A DNA stretch of 64,000 nucleotides, taken from assembly GCF_003254565.1 (NCBI RefSeq), contig NZ_QJRI01000178.1, forward strand, positions 124,001 through 188,000. Direction: 5' to 3'. Each line of letters begins with the position of its first letter. The first letter of the stretch is position 1. Both the position numbers and the translations under genes were made by a program. The notes below the pieces were generated by a model that saw only the letters and a program-made list of their open reading frames with translations, did not search any database and had not been told where the DNA came from. Positions 25,353 to 32,180 of the stretch are shown here, piece after piece. The DNA is from Flavobacterium nitrogenifigens. Lineage in GTDB: Bacteria; Bacteroidota; Bacteroidia; Flavobacteriales; Flavobacteriaceae.

Positions 25353-25401
25353 AAAAAAAGTCGAACCATTTTCTCTTAAAGAAATTGGTTCGACTTTTTT
25401 T
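25353..25401 (-). terminator. Terminator hairpin after the AraC-type regulator gene
   Basis: AAAAAAAGTCGAACCA pairs with TGGTTCGACTTTTTTT around a TTTC/GAAA-extended stem. It lies between the regulator and the receptor genes. Extra half copies of the arm (CGACCGAC at 25346, TACGACTTTT at 25411) flank it. Confidence 0.75.
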
Positions 25402-25433
25402 AGCATAAAGTACGACTTTTTACAAACTACTAG

Positions 25434-26579
25434 TTATGAAGCGTTTCGATAAGCCGTAGGCGTTAAATTTGTATATTTTTTGAAAGAAGTATTGAACGAT
25501 GATTTAGAATTAAATCCCACCTCATACAAGATTTCTAAAACAGTTAAATCTTTTTTGGAAGGATTTTTTAAAATTTCCATTGCTTTTTGAATACGATATT
25601 CATTCACAAAATCAAAAAAATGCTGATCCATATGATGATTAATCAAAACAGACAAATCTCGAACTGAAATTTCAATTTGATTGGCCAGTTCCTGGATCGT
25701 AAGCGACGGATCAAGATATGGTTCCTTCTCAATCATATAATTTTTTAATTCTGAAATCTGAGCAGAAACAGCTTCATCCTGATTATTTGCAATTTCGATG
25801 GTTTCATTATTTTCTTTAGGAAGAAAGTCTTTAGTTAACGTCAATCTTGAATTAATTCCTCTAAAAAGTTCCGGATGATTTAATGCTTTCATTACAAACC
25901 AGCATATTACGCTTAAGGCCATAATCACCATAAGAACATTTCCCCAAAGAAAAGTATCTCTGGAAGCAGTATAACGCAACAAATTTTTTGAAGCTGTAAT
26001 ACTATGCATTACCGCAAAAACACAGTTCATCTGAAAAAGCCATTTGTAGGTAGAGGTACTCGGATTTGTATAATTTTCGAGGTAGATTTTCTTGTATTTT
26101 CTTAAAATCAAAAATATGCTGACAATATAAAACCAATATTGGCATTCGATTAAAATCTGAAAAAAATACACTTCAGGCATGTTACTGAAGTTGGCCAAAA
26201 ATTGTTCTCTTACAATACCTGATTCTAAATAGAATCGAGGCATTAAAACTAAATTCATTACTACAAATGGAGTTGTATATATTAAGTGTTTCCATTTTAA
26301 TCGAAAATCAGAATAACAGACTGCTAAAACGTACAAATAAATCAGAGGCATTTCCAGCAAACAAAATGTACTTCTCAAAATCGTTAAATAAATATATTCT
26401 GTCGGAAATGAAAAATCAAGAAGGCCGCTGAAATCAATTGCTGAAAAAGTTATGAAACAGGCAAATAATCGATTTGCTAATTTATTTTCTGTCTTTACGG
26501 TAAGCAAAAAAAGTGCAAGTAGTAACGAAACAAAAACAGCAATACGGGCAACATTATCTAAAAATCCTAATTTATCCAT
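25434..26579 (-). CDS. AraC-family transcriptional regulator with N-terminal membrane domain
   Basis: A 381-residue protein. The first about 230 residues contain around seven hydrophobic helices. A linker follows, then a C-terminal AraC helix-turn-helix domain (LTIQELANQIEISVRDLSVLI and VLEILYEVGFNSKSSFNTSF, about residues 290-375). The sensor is thus in the membrane and the DNA-binding part is in the cytoplasm. Such proteins are frequent in Flavobacteriia next to outer-membrane receptor or exporter genes. The TonB-type receptor gene downstream is the obvious candidate target, though a terminator hairpin lies between them. Confidence 0.85.
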   Translation of the reverse strand: MDKLGFLDNVARIAVFVSLLLALFLLTVKTENKLANRLFACFITFSAIDFSGLLDFSFPTEYIYLTILRSTFCLLEMPLIYLYVLAVCYSDFRLKWKHLIYTTPFVVMNLVLMPRFYLESGIVREQFLANFSNMPEVYFFQILIECQYWFYIVSIFLILRKYKKIYLENYTNPSTSTYKWLFQMNCVFAVMHSITASKNLLRYTASRDTFLWGNVLMVIMALSVICWFVMKALNHPELFRGINSRLTLTKDFLPKENNETIEIANNQDEAVSAQISELKNYMIEKEPYLDPSLTIQELANQIEISVRDLSVLINHHMDQHFFDFVNEYRIQKAMEILKNPSKKDLTVLEILYEVGFNSKSSFNTSFKKYTNLTPTAYRNAS

Positions 26580-26717
26580 TTATCTTTTTATATTAAACAA
26601 ATATAATATTTTAGTTTATGTAACAAAGTCACATTTTAACCGTCTTTATGCAAAAAAATAGAAGAAAAAAAATGATTTTAAATCTCTGAGACTTTGCAAG
26701 ATTGATATAAAATATAT

Positions 26718-26725
26718 TAATTTTG
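26718..26725 (+). promoter_or_regulatory. Bacteroidota promoter of murQ
   Basis: TAATTTTG (-7) is preceded by TTTG at 26693-26696 with a 21-base gap, and the ATG at 26747 follows 21 bases later. Confidence 0.6.
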
Positions 26726-26746
26726 ACGAGTCTAAATAACGATAAA

Positions 26747-27559
26747 ATGACATTTACGAAAACTACTGAACAAGCCTCAAAATATGAACATTTAGAGAAG
26801 ATGTCTGTTCATGAACTGTTATCTAATATAAACCAAGAAGACAAAACTGTGCCTTATGCAGTCGAGAAAGCTTTGCCACAAATAGAAGCTTTGATTCCGC
26901 AAATTGTTGCAAAGTTAAAACTAGGTGGCAGATTGTTTTATATTGGAGCAGGAACTTCTGGCCGACTTGGTGTTGTTGACGCTTCTGAATGTCCTCCCAC
27001 TTTTGGTGTTCCTTTTGATTTGGTAAATGGTATTATTGCTGGTGGAGATACAGCCATCAGACGTGCTGTAGAAAACGCTGAAGACAGTACAACCAACGCT
27101 TGGATCGATCTTCAAAATCATAATATCCACTCAAATGATGTCGTAATCGGAATCGCAGCTTCTGGCACAACTCCATATGTTATCAGTGGTTTAGAAACTT
27201 GTAATCAAAATAACATTGTTACGGGATGTATTACTTGTAATGCAGGAAGTCCGCTGGCATTGACAGCACAATTTCCAATTGAAGTTGTAGTTGGACCAGA
27301 ATTTGTTACAGGAAGTTCTAGAATGAAAGCCGGAACTGCACAGAAATTGGTTTTAAATATGATTTCGACTGCTGCAATGATTCAGCTTGGAAAAGTTCGA
27401 GGCAACAAAATGGTCGATATGCAGTTAAGCAATGTAAAACTCGTTGATCGTGGTGTAAAAATGATTATGGACGAGATTTCAGTTTCTTATGAAGAAGCTT
27501 CTGAATTATTGAAAAAATATGGCAGCGTAAGAAATGCTGTTGATAATTATAAAAAATAA
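26747..27559 (+). CDS. murQ: N-acetylmuramic acid 6-phosphate etherase
   Basis: A 270-residue SIS-domain protein. GAGTSGRLGVVDASECPPTFG (about residues 65-85) and GSSRMKAGTAQKLVLNM near 190-206 are signatures of MurQ. It cleaves the lactyl ether of MurNAc-6-phosphate to give GlcNAc-6-phosphate during recycling of cell-wall sugars. It is slightly shorter at the C-terminus than the E. coli enzyme. The ATG at 26747 follows the promoter; an in-frame start at 26723 lies inside the promoter and is rejected. No MurNAc transporter or kinase is adjacent. Confidence 0.92.
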   Translation: MTFTKTTEQASKYEHLEKMSVHELLSNINQEDKTVPYAVEKALPQIEALIPQIVAKLKLGGRLFYIGAGTSGRLGVVDASECPPTFGVPFDLVNGIIAGGDTAIRRAVENAEDSTTNAWIDLQNHNIHSNDVVIGIAASGTTPYVISGLETCNQNNIVTGCITCNAGSPLALTAQFPIEVVVGPEFVTGSSRMKAGTAQKLVLNMISTAAMIQLGKVRGNKMVDMQLSNVKLVDRGVKMIMDEISVSYEEASELLKKYGSVRNAVDNYKK

Positions 27560-27574
27560 ATAGTTTTCTGCTTT

Positions 27575-27755
27575 GCAGTTCATTTTAACCGCTAAGCACG
27601 CTAAGGTTTACGCAAGGTTCGCAAGTTTTTCTAAAGCTTTGCGAACTTTGCGTTTTATTTAAAGTTTCTAATGTAAAAAAACTTTGCGACCTTTGCGGTT
27701 AGATGCAAGTCAAGCAACTCGAAACTTGACACAAGGAAAAACCTGAAACTAAAAA
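27575..27755. repeat. GCAAAGG/CTAAG-type palindromic element
   Basis: The left arm (ACCGCTAAGCACGCTAAGG..., 27588-27625) pairs loosely with AACTTTGCGACCTTTGCGGTT at 27680-27701. An inner hairpin joins GGTTCGCAAG with CTTTGCGAAC. Words keep the 8-base period. It is the same family as the element at 6661-6838. A TCAAG/CTTGA run follows to the DUF6095 start. Confidence 0.75.
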
Positions 27756-27756
27756 C

Positions 27757-27978
27757 ATGGCAACAAATAAAGAATTACTAAAAAAAGGAGTGAAATATTT
27801 ATCAGGCGCTCTGCCTCTTATGTTTCTTGGGCCAACATTGATTTATAATGCTTTTCAAAATCAAGGCAACAATTGGCATTACCTTGTTTTAGGAATCGGA
27901 ATTGTGGCTTGTCTTTCTTCTATGCTTTTGATCTTTTTGGGATTGAAAATTATTATGAAAGGTATATTTAATGACTAA
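27757..27978 (+). CDS. DUF6095 family small membrane protein
   Basis: A 73-residue protein with two hydrophobic helices (about residues 13-30 and 42-66, LVLGIGIVACLSSMLLIF) and the N-terminal lead KELLKKGVKYLSGALPLMF seen in the Flavobacteriia DUF6095 group. It is an inner-membrane protein of unknown function. The gene after it starts 27 bases downstream and has its own weak promoter-like sequence, so an operon is uncertain. Confidence 0.7.
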   Translation: MATNKELLKKGVKYLSGALPLMFLGPTLIYNAFQNQGNNWHYLVLGIGIVACLSSMLLIFLGLKIIMKGIFND

Positions 27979-28005
27979 TTTGTATCTTTACTAAAATTCT
28001 TTGTT

Positions 28006-28236
28006 ATGGATATACAAGCAGAAATAAACTGGATTCATCAAGAAATTGATAAAGTAAAAGACCCCTCTTTTGTAGAAAAATTAAAACACCTTTTACAATC
28101 AATAAATAATACCGCAATTGATTCGGATGCAGCTTATAATTTAGATATTCAAAATGCCTTAGGCGATATTAAAAAAGGCAATTTTTATACTGAAGATGAA
28201 GCTAAAGAAATTGCAAAAAAATGGGGAAGAAAATAA
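28006..28236 (+). CDS. Antitoxin-like protein of a type II toxin-antitoxin pair
   Basis: A 76-residue acidic helical protein. Its C-terminal part (DIKKGNFYTEDEAKEIAKKW) looks like the toxin-wrapping tail of Bacteroidota antitoxins that precede RelE/ParE toxins. No ribbon-helix-helix or HTH domain is clear, so DNA autoregulation is not shown. It overlaps the toxin gene by 16 bases, as is usual for such pairs. Confidence 0.65.
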   Translation: MDIQAEINWIHQEIDKVKDPSFVEKLKHLLQSINNTAIDSDAAYNLDIQNALGDIKKGNFYTEDEAKEIAKKWGRK

Positions 28237-28535
28237 TTTGGACAAACAGTGCTTTGGGCCAACTAGAAGATATTCATTTTTACATTTTCTTTGAAAGTAA
28301 ATCACTTACTATTGCAGATAAAGTAGTTAATACTATTTTTGAAAGCACTGAAATACTTAAAACACAATCTGAAATTTATAAACTTGATAAACAAAAAGCC
28401 AGCAATGATGGCAGTTTTAGAGTTTATTCTGTTTACGATTACGCTATTTCTTATCAAATAACGAAAGAGAGTATCTATATACTTCGAGTGCGTCACAATG
28501 CACAAAAACCAAAAAAACATTCATGGAAAGTCTAA
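28221..28535 (+). CDS. RelE/ParE-family toxin
   Basis: A 104-residue basic protein. The start KKIIWTNSALGQLEDIHFYI and the C-terminal YILRVRHNAQKP are the classic ends of the ParE fold, with a central SFRVYSVYDYAISYQI strand pair. ParE members poison DNA gyrase and RelE members cut mRNA on the ribosome; the sequence does not settle which. Its start lies inside the antitoxin gene. Its last 13 bases overlap the start of a pentapeptide-repeat gene, so the three genes are chained. Confidence 0.75.
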   Translation: MGKKIIWTNSALGQLEDIHFYIFFESKSLTIADKVVNTIFESTEILKTQSEIYKLDKQKASNDGSFRVYSVYDYAISYQITKESIYILRVRHNAQKPKKHSWKV

Positions 28536-29095
28536 TTCACATTCAGAAAACATTTGAGAAAGTTGTTTATATCGATAAGAAAATAAACAATCGCGAGTTT
28601 GAAGATTGTGTTTTTAAAAACTGTGATTTTTCCAACAGCAATTTCAATTCTAATACTTTTTTGGACTGCGAGTTTGTTGACTGTAATCTCTCTATGACGA
28701 GTTTAGCAGGAACAAGTTTAAAAAATGTCACTTTCAAAAACTGCAAACTTCTCGGAATTGCTTTTAACGAATGTGACGATTTTTTATTTCAAGTTTATTT
28801 TGAAGATTGCGTTCTTGATTATGCTCTTTTTTCGAATAAAAAGATGCCTAAAACCAAATTTATCAATTCCTCTGTACGCGAAGTGACTTTTATAGGAACC
28901 AATTTAACGAGCTCTGTTTTTGACAACTGCAATCTAGACGGCGCTATTTTTAACGAAACGCAATTGGCGGGAGTTAATTTTAAAACAGCTTACAATTACA
29001 AAATTGACCCTGAATTTAATCCGATGAAAAAAGCGCAGTTTTCTACCGAGGGAATTGTTGGATTATTGGATAAATACGATATCAAAATTATATAA
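28523..29095 (+). CDS. Qnr-like pentapeptide repeat protein
   Basis: A 190-residue protein with about 25 pentapeptide-type repeats of the form F/L-x-x-C/S/T-x (for example FEDCVFKNCDFSNSNF, residues 26-41) that build a right-handed four-sided helix. The C-terminal end (GIVGLLDKYDIKII) resembles the C-terminal helix that dimerises Qnr proteins. Known relatives (Qnr, MfpA, McbG, AlbG) mimic DNA and protect or inhibit gyrase. The ATG lies inside the toxin gene (13-base overlap). Gyrase protection here is an inference from fold and context. Confidence 0.8.
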   Translation: MESLIHIQKTFEKVVYIDKKINNREFEDCVFKNCDFSNSNFNSNTFLDCEFVDCNLSMTSLAGTSLKNVTFKNCKLLGIAFNECDDFLFQVYFEDCVLDYALFSNKKMPKTKFINSSVREVTFIGTNLTSSVFDNCNLDGAIFNETQLAGVNFKTAYNYKIDPEFNPMKKAQFSTEGIVGLLDKYDIKII

Positions 29096-29099
29096 TAAA

Positions 29100-29903
29100 T
29101 TATTTTTTTATTGTTCTGAGCGCTTTTTTAATGATATAAAGTGTTTCTTTTGTTGGACTTTGTTTCTCCCATTTTTCACATAAATCTTTTACAAAATCTG
29201 GTCTTGTTTTACTGGCATCATTCAGCCAATTTCCAACACTGTCCTGAACATATTTTGAAGGATCACTTTTTAAAGAATTTAGAATTTTTAAAGCCAATTC
29301 TGGTTCTTGTTTTAGTTTTTGAATATGCTCGCACCAAACTCCTCTTGGTCTGGTCGCTTCGGTCGCAAAACGTCTTATATTCTCATCTTCACTAAAAGTC
29401 CATTCTAATAAAATTTCAAGACTTTCTTCTAAATTGTTTATAATATTGGATCGAATTGCTAACCATGAAATTTCTCTTACACCAAAATGCTTATCGGCTG
29501 ACAGAAACTGCATTTCCTTTAAAATTGCTTTAATTTTAAGCTCTTGATTTTTTCCAATTGTATAAGCAAACCAGCATCTTACTACATCCGATTTGTGTCT
29601 CGCCATTATTGAAAGTATATCAGAATCATTATTAAGAATTGATTCTGTCAATATTCCTGTTCCAATTGTTTCATTTATGGTGTTCACTGTCTGTTTTTTC
29701 AAATTTCTGATATCTGTCAAAATAGGTTCCAAATATTGAATTCGATTACTTTCTTTCAATAGATTCCCTAAAAGCGTCGTTTGATTCACAGCAAGCCATT
29801 CTACCAGATTAGCAGTTTCAATTTCTCCTTTATTGAGCTGTTCTAAAACAGAAGCAGGAATATCTTTTGCCGATCTAGCTCCTTTACGTTTTATATCTTC
29901 CAT
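29100..29903 (-). CDS. AlkC/AlkD-like DNA alkylation repair (HEAT-repeat) protein
   Basis: A 267-residue all-helical HEAT-like repeat protein of the DNA_alkylation superfamily. Recognisable parts are HFGVREISWLAIR (AlkC/D-like), RRFATEATRPRGVWCEHI, and the C-terminal KYVQDSVGNWLNDASKTRPDFV with a final KKALRTIKK. Family members excise bulky or positively charged 3-methylpurines, though some are non-catalytic DNA binders. It converges on the pentapeptide gene with only four bases between stops and is divergent from the HxlR regulator. Confidence 0.75.
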   Translation of the reverse strand: MEDIKRKGARSAKDIPASVLEQLNKGEIETANLVEWLAVNQTTLLGNLLKESNRIQYLEPILTDIRNLKKQTVNTINETIGTGILTESILNNDSDILSIMARHKSDVVRCWFAYTIGKNQELKIKAILKEMQFLSADKHFGVREISWLAIRSNIINNLEESLEILLEWTFSEDENIRRFATEATRPRGVWCEHIQKLKQEPELALKILNSLKSDPSKYVQDSVGNWLNDASKTRPDFVKDLCEKWEKQSPTKETLYIIKKALRTIKK

Positions 29904-30032
29904 GTTTTTACTTTGATTTACTCAATCGCTTATTATGCTTAAAATTTTGATTATTTTTGTAAAGATCGGAAAGCCTGATAACACTGGCAATACCGCATAT
30001 TATTATCCCATAGGGATATAAAAGTCAATTTT

Positions 30033-30383
30033 ATGCAAACAAAGGAACGAAACGCCGAAAATAAAATTTGTCCACTAGAAATTGCTGTAAATTCCATTAG
30101 CGGAAAATGGAAAATTCCGATTGTCTGGCAGATAAATGATGGCAAAAAAAGACCTAGCGAATTTTTGCGTGGCATTGCAAAAGTGGACCGACGTGTTTTA
30201 AATCAGCAGTTAAATGAAATGGTTGCAGATGGCATATTGATAAAACATTCTTTTAACGAACTTCCTCCGCGGGTTGAATACACTTTGACCGAAACTGGAA
30301 AACAATTAGTAGAGATTCTTTGGAAACTAAATGACTGGGGAAAAATATTGATTCAGGAAAACAAAATCGAACTTCAATCTTAA
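30033..30383 (+). CDS. HxlR-family winged-helix transcriptional regulator
   Basis: A 116-residue regulator with the HxlR signature CPLEIAVNSISGKWKIPIV, the recognition region PSEFLRGIAKVDRRVLNQQL and the wing PPRVEYTLTETG. The lone cysteine near the N-terminus (Cys13) is the usual redox- or aldehyde-sensing residue in this family. It lies between a divergent alkylation-repair gene and a DinB-superfamily gene 11 bases downstream; the sensed compound is unknown. The 129-base upstream gap with TATTATCCCATAGGGATATAA (a CCCATAGGG-centred dyad) may be its operator. Confidence 0.85.
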   Translation: MQTKERNAENKICPLEIAVNSISGKWKIPIVWQINDGKKRPSEFLRGIAKVDRRVLNQQLNEMVADGILIKHSFNELPPRVEYTLTETGKQLVEILWKLNDWGKILIQENKIELQS

Positions 30384-30394
30384 AATAGCAAATC

Positions 30395-30970
30395 ATGAAA
30401 GCTGATGAATCTTACCTAGAAAGTGTCAAAAAGCAATTTTTATATTATAAAATGCTTGGCGAAAAAGCAATCGATCAACTCGAACCTGAACAGCTTTTTG
30501 TTTCTTTTAATGACGACACCAACAGCATTGCAACAATCATAAAACATATTTCGGGCAATATGCTTTCGCGATGGACTGATTTTCTAACTTCTGATGGAGA
30601 AAAAGAATGGCGAAACCGTGATGCCGAATTTGAAAACGATATACAATCTAAAGAAGAGGTTTTATATATCTGGAATAAAGGTTGGAATTGTCTCGAAAAT
30701 GCCTTAGAAAACTTAAAAGCAGATCAGCTTTCAGATATCATTTACATTAGAAATGAAGGCCATACGGTTATTGAAGCCATTAATCGCCAGTTGGCACATT
30801 ATCCTTATCATGTTGGGCAAATTGTTTTTTATGCTAAACAATTGAAAAACAGCGAATGGAATAGTTTATCAATTCCGAAGAATAAATCGGGAAATTATAA
30901 TGCCGAAAAGTTTGCCAAAGAAAAAGAAATCAAGAACTTTACCGATGATGAATTAAAGAGGTTGAAATAA
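30395..30970 (+). CDS. DinB-superfamily protein (DUF1572-type)
   Basis: A 191-residue four-helix protein. Metal-ligand histidines typical of the DinB/YfiT fold are seen in IIKHISGNMLSRW and in LAHYPYHVGQIVF (HxxxH), matching the DUF1572 group. Such proteins include metal-dependent bacillithiol or mycothiol S-transferases, but most are uncharacterised. It is 11 bases downstream of hxlR-type gene and probably cotranscribed, followed after 15 bases by another small gene. Confidence 0.8.
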   Translation: MKADESYLESVKKQFLYYKMLGEKAIDQLEPEQLFVSFNDDTNSIATIIKHISGNMLSRWTDFLTSDGEKEWRNRDAEFENDIQSKEEVLYIWNKGWNCLENALENLKADQLSDIIYIRNEGHTVIEAINRQLAHYPYHVGQIVFYAKQLKNSEWNSLSIPKNKSGNYNAEKFAKEKEIKNFTDDELKRLK

Positions 30971-30985
30971 TCTATCTTTCTAAAT

Positions 30986-31450
30986 ATGAAATCAAAAGAT
31001 AACGAAACACATCACTTTTTACCAAGCGGAGAATGGGAAGGATTTTATTGCTATTCTAATTCGTCCTCACAACATAAAATGTCTATTGAATTGAGTTTTG
31101 CAAATTCAATTATTACAGGCTCTGGAATTGATGATGTAGATTCATTTCGATGGAACGGCTCTTATAATTTGGAAAATTTTAAACTTAAAATGGTCAAAAC
31201 TTATCCAACACATATCATTAATTATGCTGGAGATATAGACGAAAACGGCATTTGGGGTATTTGGGATAATCCTGAAGACTTGAGTTTTTTTTCTGATTTT
31301 TCGCCAAACGTTCTTCAACAAATTAAAGCGATGACAAAGGGAGGTTTTCATATCTGGCCAAAAGCAATTAAAAGTGAGTCTAAAGAGGAAATGAGAGAAG
31401 AAGTCAAAGAATCTAAAAAACTGAAAGAATTTTATATTCAAAAAATCTAA
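30986..31450 (+). CDS. Hypothetical cytoplasmic protein
   Basis: A 154-residue protein with no signal peptide. Beta-rich segments (GEWEGFYCYSN, MSIELSFANSIITGSG, FRWNGSYNLENFKLKMVKTY, YAGDIDENGIWGIWD) resemble a small lipocalin-like or avidin-like barrel. A highly charged Lys/Glu helix (about residues 128-150) ends the chain. I do not recognise a named family. It follows the DinB-like gene by 15 bases and likely belongs to the same operon. Confidence 0.65.
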   Translation: MKSKDNETHHFLPSGEWEGFYCYSNSSSQHKMSIELSFANSIITGSGIDDVDSFRWNGSYNLENFKLKMVKTYPTHIINYAGDIDENGIWGIWDNPEDLSFFSDFSPNVLQQIKAMTKGGFHIWPKAIKSESKEEMREEVKESKKLKEFYIQKI

Positions 31451-31476
31451 TTATAATACAACTGTTTATTGTAATC

Positions 31477-31577
31477 CTAACGCCCTAGCCCTGATGGAAG
31501 CGGCATCCTTTTGTGGTGGTCCCGATAGCTATCGGGACACAAAAGATATAGCGGACAGCAGGAATCAGCTCCTAAAA
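31477..31577. repeat. CCCGATAGCTATCGGG palindromic repeat element
   Basis: TCCCGATAGCTATCGGGA at 31520-31537 is a perfect palindrome, extended by CTTTTGTG (31508-31515) and CACAAAAG (31538-31545). Outer phrases AGCGGCATCC and ATAGCGGACAGCAGGA flank it. I recall the CCCGATAGCTATCGGGA phrase as common between Flavobacterium genes. It lies just ahead of the next lipoprotein gene and creates a false N-terminal extension from 31494. Confidence 0.75.
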
Positions 31578-31592
31578 AACAACTTAATTAAA

Positions 31593-31964
31593 ATGAAAAA
31601 AATAGTATTCTTATTTCCAATATTGGCTTTAGTGTCTTGTTATAATACTGAACACAATTGCAAAGATTTTAAAACTGGGAAATTCAAATTTGAAACCGAA
31701 GTCAACGGCGAGAAAAAAACAACTTATTTTGAACGCAAAGACGATATCGAAATCGAAACTTTTGAAGGTAAAACAGATACGGCAACCATTCGTTGGGTAA
31801 GTGATTGCGAATATGTGCTGCAGAAAAAACATCCGAAAAATATGGCTGAAGAAAAAGCAATCAGCATGAAGATTTTAACGACTTCTAAAGATTCTTACAC
31901 TTTTGAATTCGGCTTAGTTGGTTCTGAGGAGAAACAAAGAGGAACAGTTTATAAAGTTGATTAA
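31593..31964 (+). CDS. Small lipoprotein of unknown function
   Basis: A 123-residue protein with a lipoprotein signal MKKIVFLFPILALVSC. The mature part begins YNTEHNCKDFKTGKFKFE and is a charged, beta-rich domain with cysteines in HNCKD and VSDCEY that could pair. Similar Flavobacteriia lipoproteins exist without known function. The ATG at 31593 is preferred over an in-frame ATG at 31494, because the earlier one lies in the palindromic repeat and would place 33 odd residues before the signal peptide. Confidence 0.75.
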   Translation: MKKIVFLFPILALVSCYNTEHNCKDFKTGKFKFETEVNGEKKTTYFERKDDIEIETFEGKTDTATIRWVSDCEYVLQKKHPKNMAEEKAISMKILTTSKDSYTFEFGLVGSEEKQRGTVYKVD

Positions 31965-31986
31965 GACTTAATTTAAAATATTGAAG

Positions 31987-32010
31987 GCTCCAATTTTGGA
32001 GCTTTTTTTA
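31987..32010 (+). terminator. Intrinsic terminator after lipoprotein gene
   Basis: GCTCCAA-TT-TTGGAGC is followed by seven T's. It lies 22 bases after the lipoprotein stop. Confidence 0.8.
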
Positions 32011-32026
32011 TTGCAAAACTTTGTTG

Positions 32027-32117
32027 AGTTACTTGCGGAGATCCCTCGTTCCTCGGGATGACAAAACTATGAGTAAAACCTTTGTCACTTTGTACCTCCG
32101 TCCCTTTGCAACTCAAA
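32027..32117. repeat. Solo arm of the TTCGTTCCTC repeat plus CTTTG octamers
   Basis: 32041-32065 matches the right arm at 50472-50496 with two differences (ATCCCTCGTTCCTCGGGATGACAAA versus TTCGTTCCTCAGG form). Next come 8-base words CTTTGTCA, CTTTGTAC, CTCCGTCC, CTTTGCAA at about 32079-32112, ahead of the DUF294 gene. Confidence 0.65.
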
Positions 32118-32180
32118 AAACAAAAATGTTTCTTTTACATTTCTATTTTAAATAGTACATTAGAACTTTAATCCAACCAA

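Noticed and set aside
31494..31592. N-terminal extension of the lipoprotein gene from 31494
   Set aside because: It translates the palindromic repeat and would bury the lipoprotein signal peptide that begins at 31593.
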